Assembly (NCBI GenBank): GCA_028023455.1 | Contig: JAQFVV010000013.1 | Span: 8,030,411 to 8,094,410, forward strand | Direction of reading: 5' to 3' | Length of the DNA stretch: 64,000 nucleotides | DNA from: Epiperipatus broadwayi | Lineage: Eukaryota; Onychophora; Udeonychophora; Euonychophora; Peripatidae | In this document: one piece after another, positions 54,196 through 64,000 of the stretch | Layout of the letters: every line of letters begins with the position of its first letter | How positions within the stretch are numbered: the stretch's first letter is position 1 | The notes under the pieces: generated by a model | What the model was told of the DNA's origin: nothing | The model's database searches: none | What the model saw: the letters and a program-made list of their open reading frames with translations, nothing else | Position numbers and translations under genes: made by a program

Positions 54196-54414
54196 GAATC
54201 TATAGTATCTTCATCTTTTTAGACCTTTCAAGTAGGAGCTACTCTTATACACTTTTTTTTAATATCAAGCTATTAGCCTAAAATTCAAAACTATCTTATT
54301 TGCACTAATCTAAAAATTTGCTACAAATTTATCACATATATACTTTTTGTGGCTTCAGTTCTATATTTTTATCCCTTAGCTAAAATTAGTAGAACAATGA
54401 AAAATATCACCCAA

Positions 54415-54475
54415 GTACATACTCCTCATTGATGAACATAAGTCAGAAATTCTGGGAATATGGATAGGATAGCAC
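54415..54475 (+). ncRNA. Hammerhead-ribozyme-like motif, degenerate (54.4 kb, plus)
   Basis: The + strand CCTCATTGATGAACATAAGT is followed by CAGAAATTCTGGGAATATGG. The order and spacing match the copy at 59875-59937, but the first box is TTGATGA and stem II is not convincing. It is probably a decayed relative. Confidence 0.3.
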
Positions 54476-56438
54476 TGGATGTTACTGTAATAAGCACTAT
54501 CTGCAGATTAGGGCATTATCTCTAAAACGACAAACATCTATAGGTTGGATTCAAATTCCTTTCTAGCTTCTTAGATATTAGTCTCTATTTATTCATTACT
54601 AGCTCCAAAGAAAAAGATAACAATGCATTACAGTGGTGTGTAGTAGCTATATTTAACTAGATTTGAAATGAGAGAGTGAAATTGACAACTAGACTTAAAA
54701 TAATATGAATAATAAAACAAAAACTTATTTGTTGTATTTACACTCCTTACATGATATTTAGAGATAAATCCAATGCATAAAAAATACATATATATTTAGA
54801 TATGTATGTATTCATATTGGAAAACATTCACTTAACTAGATTGAATTCAACTTATGAGCTCTGATATGCTTACATCCCATATAAAACGATCATATAATTA
54901 TTATTATTCAATTATAATTTTAATAATGTAAATAAAAATTGGCAAAATATAAATCAATCAATAAATAGATATATACAAGTTGTAATAAATATTAATAATT
55001 GAATACGAAATTAATTATAAATTCTATTTGCTTTAGCTTTCGAAAAAAAATTACATCAAAAGAGGATAAAAATAAATAAATACATATTTAAGGAGAAACA
55101 AAATGTTATACAATTATTCAGAGAAAATTAATATTAATTTTAATATTTGCTATAAATATTATTTTTTATAAAGGCCTTTTATTTTAAATAAAAATTTATC
55201 TTGTCATAACATTAGAATTCTGATTTTACCCTTCAGTCTATTAGAAATATAGTTTCAAACCATTTTTAAGAATTGATTTGTAAATCATTTGCTATTGGAA
55301 AGGTTGAAAGTTTCATTAGATGTACTTTTCTTGAGTTACTCTCCAGATAGAATGATGGTGGAACTGGATTATGTGTTCATCATGGGTAAGCTGATAAAAA
55401 TAATTTTAAAGATGGTAGGTACAAATAGTTCTAGACCCTCAATCATTGTGCATGTTGGAACGATATATTTTTAAAATTAGCATCTGCAAGAGACTACATA
55501 GTTCCAGGTTTAGTTGATCAGTCTGCTAATAAGATTTTTCAACCCAACTTAATGAGATTTTCACTATTGGACCACTTTTCATATTGCCTATGGTTAAGTA
55601 ATTTGAAAATTAGTTGCTTTTTAATTAATTGAAAATGCTATTCTAATTAGCGTAATTTCCTAGAATGTTGTTAAACAGTTTTTTGTTGGTTGAAATTATC
55701 CAAAAGTCCTTGACAACCATGATATTACAGCTTTCTTAAAATGAGAAAGCTTTCTGTCTAAATACAGAATTAATAAACTGGTGTCTCTCACAATTTTTTT
55801 TTTATATCAGTACTATTCAAGATTGCATTCACTATTAATAAATAACATTCATTTTTAAGGTTAAAAATTATTAATTTATTTAATTTAGATATATACTTTA
55901 ATATTATATTAAAGATTAAAAATAGTTACTGCAATTTATTAATGCATTACTAATTCTTGAATCAATGTATTACTCTTCTTTTTTTTGCTCACAAATCATC
56001 TCACATATTATTACATAACACAACACACATTCACATTACTTAATTTAGTATATGATTGCAAATAAAGAAAAATTGTAAATAATTTTCCAAGACACATTTC
56101 AACATGATTATGTCTTATCTGTTTGACCAAATCATCATACCTCATTAACATTAAATACTAATGACTTCACATTAATCTAATTTCACATTATAAGGGGGTA
56201 CAATTTTTGTTTGACAAATATGAAAATCTCTTTTACATGAGGCAATATTTTGTATTATGCAGTTTCATATTAATGATATTCAAACTTTGCCTGACTACTA
56301 TACAGGTCATGTCAAAGCAAGGATAATTATTCTTATAAAACCTGTGAATATATATATTATACAACAATATTTTTTTTTTACTTTTTAAACTGTACTATAT
56401 ATAACAGAAAAAATTCTTGTAAGTCTACACTTTCTTAC

Positions 56439-56552
56439 TCGGTTGTTGACTATATCTTCTTGCTGATCATTGCAACGGGCTAACTTTCCCCCAAACATTT
56501 GCACACCATAACTTGCAAACATATACATTAGGACAATTAATAAAACTGAAAC
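56439..56552 (-). CDS. NALCN: NALCN exon: repeat III S5
   Basis: This is a 114-nt, phase 0-0 exon of 38 codons: VSVLLIVLMYMFASYGVQMF then GGKLARCNDQQEDIVNNR. It matches the human S5 region [22 protein letters not shown]. The acceptor is TTTAG before GTTTCA and the donor is CGA before GTAAGA. It carries the S5 helix and the first turret residues, including a conserved cysteine. Confidence 0.97.
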
Positions 56553-56702
56553 CTAAAGATAAAAACAAAATAAATAAAACATATATAAATTACTTTAAAT
56601 TTTAAATGAAATATATTTTATATTTAAAACATATAATTATTTGTTTTTTTTTTTAAATGATTTAAATTTATTTAAGTATTGTTAACAATTTAATTAATCT
56701 TA

Positions 56703-56933
<231 letters not shown>

Positions 56934-59264
56934 CTAATAATATAGAAAAACTTTAGGCATAACAAAATTTTTTATAATGAACATATGCATAGGTTTTCTA
57001 TCCAAAAGCAGGGTTAGTTAATTAAGCAATAATGAATTATGACTAAACTAATACTTGAACATTATTAATGGTAATTCAATATTGCTTATAACACTTTTGT
57101 TTAATAAATAATAATAAAAAAGTGCAATTTTAATCATATATATATATAATTTCTAAACTCGTAAAGCTTTACTAGGAAATATCAAAATACAATTAAGTTA
57201 AATAAATAGTACATAAATATAGACATTGCAATTATGATGTACATGTACAACATATTTTATGCAAATTCTGGTTTTAAAAAAATGAAATGCTAAAAATATA
57301 TATACACACATAATTAAATAATTTTGCTCTGTTTGGTTAAATGTAGTAATAGAATGCAATTAATATTATTATTAAATAATTTTCATTCAATATTTGAAGT
57401 ATTATGCATAATAGTTTTTAAAATCAGATATCATCTAATTAAGATACCATTTATCACTTTTTTATTTTATATATGTATGTTATTTTTCTTTAAAAAAAAA
57501 AAAACATTTTTTAGAATGTTATATACATAAAATTTTTAAAAATAAATATGTATTTTAATTTTTTAAAAAAATAATGCTATATTTTGATAAATTCTACTGG
57601 TATATATAATGTATATCACATGCATACACACACACACACACATATAACAAAAATAGTAATAATACAGAATTATTCCTAAAAAATATATTTTCAATGCACA
57701 ACTTTAGTTACTGAATGCCTAAAAATATATGATTTGCATTTAAAAAATGATAATAAAACTGTCCAATTTTAATTGTCTACTTTATGACAATTCATTCCTA
57801 TTGTGGTTCAGAACTTCTCATTTAACTAACAGTCCAATTCTTGTCATGCTAATTTCAGCTGCTATCTTGTTATTTCTTCCACAAGAGCTACCATTTGATT
57901 CTTCCATTATAACTTTTTCAATGCTGTAATATTGTTTTCTGCATTATTAAATCATTAACATTTTTAAAATCAGACATTACAAAAACTTGACATTTATTGC
58001 TTGAAGCAAACAAACTATTTTTATGATGAACAAATAGCAAAATTATTCAACATTAGAATTCTGATATCTTTATTTATTTAAAATGACTCTGTCCATATAA
58101 AACTTAAATTGTTTAGCAGATACACTCACTTTATTAAATGAAAGAAATAATTCACAGATCTTTGCATTAAAACCACTTAAAAAGCAATGATATAAAAATT
58201 ATTTAAACAGATGCTAATTAATTAATTATTACATTTACAATAGATTTAATTAAAAATGATTATTTAATAATAAAGTGTTTAACTTTACTTAAGAAATAAT
58301 TTTTATCACATTAGTAAAAAAAAAAAAATGGAATTTTGATGTAGCTTGTAGAAATATGGGTCACAGATAGATGTGATTTGCACACCATTTTCTAGTAAAA
58401 TATTTTAAAATAAGTCACATAATATATCACAAATAAAAATATCATTATAGAATAGCAATAATTGTATAAATTATAAGAATAATAAAGAAAAATTTTTTTC
58501 AGCAAATATTTGAGGCCCTTATTTAATGTGATGTAAATTGTTTTAAAGATTTAATTTACATTGCATACTTAGTGAAATTTCTCTTTTTTATATATAAAAT
58601 TAATTATTTTTAACAATGATTAAATATAATAAATTAGAATCCATAATAAAAACAATCCAAATGCTTACAAATATAACACACAAGTAATACTCCCCATCCT
58701 CTCTTTATTCCCCCCTTCATCTTCTTCCTTCCTTTTGCCTTCTTTTTCCAATTAAATTAGATATAATAATCATACAAAATGCCAGAAAAAAAATATATAT
58801 TATATAACAAAAAACACATAATATTTGAGAAGTAAAACTATATTTATTATATATATTATATAATTTTCCACTCATTATTAATTAACTAATTAAAGGGAAA
58901 ACAGAAAGAAGGGGGCGGGAGCATAAGGAAATTAGGGGGGGGGGGAGAATTGACATTGTATGCAATATTTGTGAGCATTTGAAATGTTTTTTTTTATATT
59001 ATTATTTTTGGTTCTAGTTACATTTTATATAAGAAAAAAATAGATGTTACTAGATACAGAATACAAATAGAAGCTTTAAAATAGTCTATATCACATTGAT
59101 AAGAGCAAAAAATATTTGTCAAAAAAAAAGCTTTTCTGTATTATCCTTATAATATATAGATTATTGCAGTTATATAATATTTTACTTTATATTACACTGC
59201 AGGATGTATTTAAATATATATGTTATATATAGAGCTCGCAAATAAGCTCTTAACAAGCTTTGCA

Positions 59265-59327
59265 GAATATCCCCAACCCCAGACCGGTTTCTGCTACTGG
59301 CTTCCTCAGTGAGATGCTAGGATATTC
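59265..59327 (-). ncRNA. Hammerhead-ribozyme-like motif (59.3 kb, minus)
   Basis: On the minus strand GAATATCC opens stem I and pairs exactly with GGATATTC at the other end. In between come CTGAGGA (CUGANGA box), AGCCAGTAGCA (weak stem II), GAAAC (intact second box), and GGTC followed by TGGGG (GUC-type cleavage triplet). All hammerhead core parts are in order. Stem II has an A-A in place of the usual G-C closing pair, so activity may be low or lost. Confidence 0.5.
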
Positions 59328-59874
59328 AAGCATTAGATTAAAAATACCAGGATAAGACCAGCACTTTATCTAATGGATAACTATTAAATAGAAAATCTGA
59401 AATTTTCAGACATTCATTTGTCTTCCAATCCAGCTAACTAACTTAAATAGCCATATGGGACTGAACCAAGTTCAGATACACCATATATTAATAACTTTAG
59501 CAATAAAAAATCGCCAAAACCTTAATAGCAAAAAATAAAATTAAAAAGAAATTAAGTCATATGTCACATGACCTAATTTAACAAGCTTGTATTACAAATG
59601 TTATATATAGAGCTCGTAAATAAACTCTTAACAAGCTTTGTTAAATTAAGTCATGTGACATATGACTTGATTTCTTTGTAATTTTATTGTTTGCAATTAA
59701 GGTTTTGGCGATTTTATATTGCTAAAGTTATTAATATATGGTATATCTAAACTTGGTTCAGTCCCATGTGAATATTTAAGTTAGATAGATGTCTGAAATT
59801 TTCAAATTTTCTACTTAATAGTTATCCATTAGATAAAGTGCTGATCTTGTCCTGGTATTTTTAGACTAAGGCTT

Positions 59875-59937
59875 GAATATCCTAGCACTTCACTGAGGAA
59901 GCTAGTAGCAGAAACCAGTCTGGGGTTGGGAATATTC
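59875..59937 (+). ncRNA. Hammerhead-ribozyme-like motif (59.9 kb, plus)
   Basis: This is the inverted partner of the motif at 59265-59327, with the same layout: GAATATCC, CACTGAGGA, AGCTAGTAGCA (GCT/AGC stem II), GAAACCAGTC, TGGGG, and GGGAATATTC closing stem I with one bulge. The same A-A defect lies at the base of stem II. Confidence 0.5.
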
Positions 59938-62900
59938 TGCAAAGCTTGTTAAGAGCTTATTTGCGAGCTCTATATATAACATTTGTAATACAAGCTTGTT
60001 AAATTAGGTCTTGTGACATATGACTTGATTTCTTTGTAATTAAATATATATATATAAAAACAGCATTTCTTTCTATTTTTTATAATATTAAAATAATGTA
60101 TATTTATTTTGCAGCATAATGATAAAAACAAAAGTGATTTCAAATTTATCTTTTAGTATAAAGGTACTTACATAAAAACATAACTTACAATATAATTTTT
60201 ATGAATATTCTTATGAATCATCTTTAATTTTAAATAATGTTATCCTTCAGCTTTCAGATGAGCTGGATGGATGATATCCTTTTTTGCAATCAATCTTGCA
60301 AATTGCACACATTAGCAGCAAAACTATGCATTTAAAAATGCAATTGCATGTATAATAAAAATTATTTTAGACAACAATGTAAATTTAGAAATAATGAAAA
60401 TAAAATATTTAAAAACAAATTAAAATGAATAAGATATCATATTAAAAAAGTTGAAGAATCTCTTGTTGGATCATAAGTTTTTATAATATTTCCCAATAAT
60501 TTTTAACTCTGAGAGACATTATAGTTAATATCATATGTTACATATGTATACCTTCCTTACCATAAAATACTTGACAAATTTGCTATGTTATAATTATACA
60601 TTAACAATTCAAACAAAAGAAGAGAAAAAAAATTTAAAGAAAAGACAAAGGTAAAAGAATTTCTAGATTGACAATATAGCAAAGTTTGTCCTACCTTCAT
60701 GGAACTGAAGTAACAAAAAATATACTGCAAACAGTTTTATTTCAAGAAGAGTATTTTTCTTGATAACAAATCTATATTTTAAATATGCAATGAGTGGAAA
60801 AATCTAAATTATAGTTTTTCCTTTCGTACTGAGATCTTATTTTATTTTATAAAGATTAATATAAAAATTAGAATTTTATTGTACTCGGCTTATGTAAAGA
60901 CCATCATTTTCGCAATACTTTTTTTTATTTATTTTTGAAAAAAATTTGTTAAAAGGTTGCTTTAACAAATATTTTTCAGCAATGTTACAAAAATGTAAGT
61001 TTTAAAAAAGGCTATCGTTTTCGTAATTATACGCTAATCAAAACTAAATGTAAATGCACAACTATCAAAATTGGAAAGGAATAAAAATCAAAAAATAATA
61101 ATAATTCTTTACAACAGCTATATAAATACGCAACTGAAGCATCTATTTTTTCCCTCACTAAATATCACATTTCAAACATGAATTTATGTACTGTAATCAT
61201 ATTTTCTTGATGATTTAAATACTATACTTATTCAGTTCTGTATGGGAATTAAAGCACATGTACTGATTTTTTTCCGAGCATTTTTTCCTTCAAAAAGTTT
61301 TATTCTATATGTCTTTTGTAAAATACCATTTGTGGAATTACTTGCTTTGAATAAAATGTTCATAATCAAATTAAGCCTTGTTAAATATAAGGATGAAATT
61401 ACTTCCTTCACATAAAATGCTTCATAAAAATTATAATGGTGGAACAAATAATATTTTTTTTTCTTTCAAAAATACACTCTCTAACAAAGAAATGTTTAGC
61501 TTGAATATCACTTGATAGTGTTACCGACATTTAGGGATTTTATATATAGTATTACATATACAATACAACTATTGAGTTTTGAAGATATAAAAAGAAAGTT
61601 CTGAAGAAGAATGCTGGGGCAATTGAAATAGTATAGTAATTAAAGCATGGTGAAACAGTAATAAAATGCCTAGATGATTTAATATTATATTACATTATTT
61701 GAATATAAATAAAATATATTATAAAAAATTGTCTATTCTGAAAGAATGATTAAAAAAAACATGTATATTGTTAAATTTAAATTTACTCTTTCATATATAA
61801 GAATTAATTAATTTTGGTTGGAATTTAAATAGAATATTATTAGAATAAAAAATAATTAAAATTAATTAAATATATATTTATAGGCAGAAAAATAAGATCA
61901 GTGATGTAGTGCTTTAAAAAAAAGTACCAGAATAAATTACAATGATGAGTTAAAAAAAGAGTGAGAGAAATCCACGGCATCTAGTCATTTTAGTTAAAAC
62001 TCATCTTTATATTATCTCCAATTTTCATTGTAAGACATTTTTAAATATATAACCAAAAGAGCATTGTCTTTATGTAATTATTTATATTCTAATCAATAAA
62101 TTATATTTACTTTTTATTTAGTATAACAAGACATTCTACAATACTTCTCAAAGTGGATTAATGATATACATCCTGTGCTGACATTTTTGTTAGTTCGATT
62201 GGAATCAGTAGAACAATATACTCATAGCCAAGTTCAAACATATTCATCTGGGTTGAATAAATGTTGCCAATACATTTGATAAATAATAAATTAACATGTT
62301 CCATACATAGGTAATCAATTTCTTGTTTCACTTAAAGTTATATTGCTAAAATCTTATTTGCACTAACAGAACTATATGATGTGAACATGGAATATGTAAA
62401 GAAATTCTCTAAATCTGCAGATACTGTCATTACACCATTATATACATAATCTCTGCATGCATTGATACACTTTGAGAGTGATAAATTAAATCTGTAGAGT
62501 AATTTAATTTATTTTCCAATAGTGATAAGTAGACTATTCAATGATTCCAAAACTGAAAATTCATTTACAATTTTTTTTTTTTTCATATGAAGAAACATCA
62601 ATATATAATATGCAATTTATGCTATTAATAATACTAATTAAAAACTAATTTCTTTATTTTTGTCTGTTATTATGACTGGAAAAAATTTATTTTTTAAAAT
62701 AACATTTATGGTTTCCAATGATTTATTTTCTTTTTGGTGATCTTATAGATTCCAGATACTAAATAAGCCATCAAATTAATTTATTGGCATAAACTATTGT
62801 TGTACTTCTGTTTTGTAGCGCTTCTCATAATAATCATACCTTAGAGCTAAATTTAGTAAAACTATTTGAATAAAAAAATTTAATTTATTCCAATGACATA

Positions 62901-63099
62901 AACTATCGTAGTAATTTTGTACAGTTGTCATCTGCAGCATCATGTTGAAAATGATTATACAAAAATTCAAAATTTTGCTTAACAACAAACACAAATGTAA
63001 ACCAATTACCTAATCATTCTACTTCCAATATTTTCTAATCTTTCTCATTTCTGCTTCTAAATTCTCTGCATATGATTCCATCTCTCTCTAAGTTTTTGG

Positions 63100-63960
63100 A
63101 GATTGGCGATTTAAAAATGATTAATGCTGTTTATTTCTGTTATAGTAATACCAATAGATGTGATAATATACATAGTGCTAAGTAAACTGATTTAGATATT
63201 TATTTAATAATTGCTTATCAACACCTGATTTTTTTAAATAAATGCTGAGCCATTATTCATGTGTTAAATAATTATCATCAAATCCATAGTTTGTAAAGCT
63301 ATTTAAAAGGCATTTTATGGTGATTGATGTTTGATCTGATAATTCAATTAAATTGAAAAAATTAAATTGGGAATCCTTTATTTTATTTACCTCACATATC
63401 AAAAAAATTACTAAAGTGGATTTTTTTGCTTAGTGCCATACATTCACCAATGATAATTGACATTTTCCCACTGATTTCAATAATTGCTTAATTTCATATT
63501 TTTTGCAATATGATTTAATATATTAGTACAAGTTAATCTTGACTTTAGATCTAGAAGCAAAAATTGTTCCATTCACTTCTGAAATTGTAACAAATCAAAG
63601 TAATCGGAAAATGGTAGATTATGTTTTGAATGTATTAAGTTGATTTAAACACTTTACATGTATTGTTAACTCCAAAATTATTTATATGATAATGTTTCTA
63701 TTAATTGTTTTTCTTCTCTTTTTAAAATTTATTCAACATTAGTATGTATCATTGTTTTTGAATATTCACACTTTTTTTTTGTTGATAAAGATGTTAATTG
63801 TGTATAATGTTTGAACTCCATTCTTTTGAAACATTGACTTCTGGTACTTTAAATGCTCTTAATCCTTTACCTTAGTACAAACTGAACATTCTAATTTTTC
63901 TAAATTGTAAATAATCCATAGAAAAATATTGTCCCACTTGTCAGTTATCCAAATACTATA
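63100..63960 (-). pseudogene. hAT-superfamily transposase fossil (second)
   Basis: Minus-strand translation shows LECSVCTKVK near 63.9 kb (TTF-type zinc-finger start). Further on come ISGKMSIIIGECMALSKKIH (the SIIIDES-type first catalytic block, with G in place of the aspartate), KKSGVDKQLLNKYL, and SPKT-REMESYAENLEAEMRK near 63.05 kb. Many stops break it. It continues to the right towards the window end; downstream limits are uncertain. Confidence 0.5.
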
Positions 63961-64000
63961 AAACAACTAAAGTTTTGATTCTATGACATAGTCACCACTT

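Larger units (their letters stand above)
45070..56438 (-). other. NALCN: NALCN intron of about 11.4 kb between S5 and turret exons
   Basis: It contains the L1/Tx1-like LINE (45480-48605), a hammerhead-like element at 49352-49621, an unrecognised coding-like fragment at 50560-50770, a hAT-like fossil at 51600-52850, a hairpin at 53764-53861, and a pair of hammerhead-like motifs at 54140-54475. The stretches 52920-53760 and 54660-56438 hold nothing I can name. Confidence 0.85.
59221..60039. mobile_element. Palindromic double copy of the hammerhead-like unit
   Basis: The segment 59221-59588 and the reverse complement of 59633-59981 are two copies of one unit of about 365 bp in head-to-head orientation with minor differences. 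Each carries a hammerhead-like motif, the GAAAATCTGAAATTTTCAGA-type block shared with 11.9 kb, TCACATGACC, AAGCTTG, and GAGCTCGCAAATAAGCTC. An 11-bp direct repeat TTAAATATATA flanks the whole at 59210-59220 and 60040-60050, though this is low-complexity sequence. No protein is encoded. Confidence 0.7.
56934..64000 (-). other. NALCN: NALCN intron (3' part), at least 7 kb
   Basis: No exon for repeat III S1-S3 was found up to the window end, so the preceding exon lies beyond 64000. Contents are a CA microsatellite near 57627, C/T- and G-rich runs near 58690-58940, the inverted unit at 59221-60039, and a hAT-like fossil after about 63.1 kb. The stretches 56934-59220 and 60051-63050 show only AT-rich sequence. 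Confidence 0.8.

Noticed and set aside
56934-64000. Search for repeat III S1-S3 exons of NALCN
   Set aside because: No match to the expected conserved sequence before [10 protein letters not shown] was found; the exon is probably upstream of the window.

Overview
This window is AT-rich animal nuclear DNA. It lies almost entirely inside one very large protein-coding gene on the minus strand, the sodium leak channel NALCN (narrow abdomen in flies). I assembled ten exons by translating the minus strand and checking GT/AG borders and reading phase. They run from about 56.9 kb down to 0.7 kb and encode, in order: repeat III S4 and the S4-S5 linker, S5, the extracellular turret, the repeat III pore (two alternative exons), S6, the III-IV linker, and repeat IV S1 to S3. 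The gene continues past both ends of the window. The turret and III-IV linker sequences look like protostome NALCN proteins as I remember them. I would call the organism a protostome invertebrate, possibly an arthropod, but the species cannot be fixed from this window.

The main biological feature is a pair of adjacent repeat III pore exons, 21038-21158 and 19829-19949. Each is exactly 121 nt with identical splice phases. They encode two versions of the same 40 residues, with glutamate in one and lysine in the other at the selectivity-filter position. One gene can therefore make a calcium-channel-like (E) or a sodium-channel-like (K) repeat III pore. Because 121 is not a multiple of 3, including both or skipping both would shift the frame.

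No other host gene was found. The introns (107 nt to 23.8 kb) are full of transposable-element remains. Layout: 5.0-7.0 kb, a fold-back element split by a 1.7-kb terminal-inverted-repeat (TIR) element; 11.6-12.2 kb, a direct-repeat unit with a hammerhead-ribozyme-like motif; 14.4, 22.5 and 23.2 kb, small fold-back/TIR elements; 27.9-30.4 kb, a Ty3/gypsy element with both LTRs but most of gag-pol deleted; 32.3-33.7 kb, a pogo/Tigger-like element; 34.8-44.2 kb, a long-LTR retroelement with a gag remnant that carries three nested insertions; 45.5-48.6 kb, an L1/Tx1-like LINE with a small insertion; 49.4, 53.8, 54.1-54.5 and 59.2-60.0 kb, more copies of the hammerhead-like, inverted-repeat family; 51.6-52.9 and 63.1-64.0 kb, hAT-like transposase fossils. 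Ages differ: the hairpin at 40 kb has only one mismatch between 256-nt arms, while the hAT and Tigger pieces are badly decayed.

All family assignments come from reading motifs, not from database searches. Repeat borders are exact where a target-site duplication is given and approximate elsewhere.
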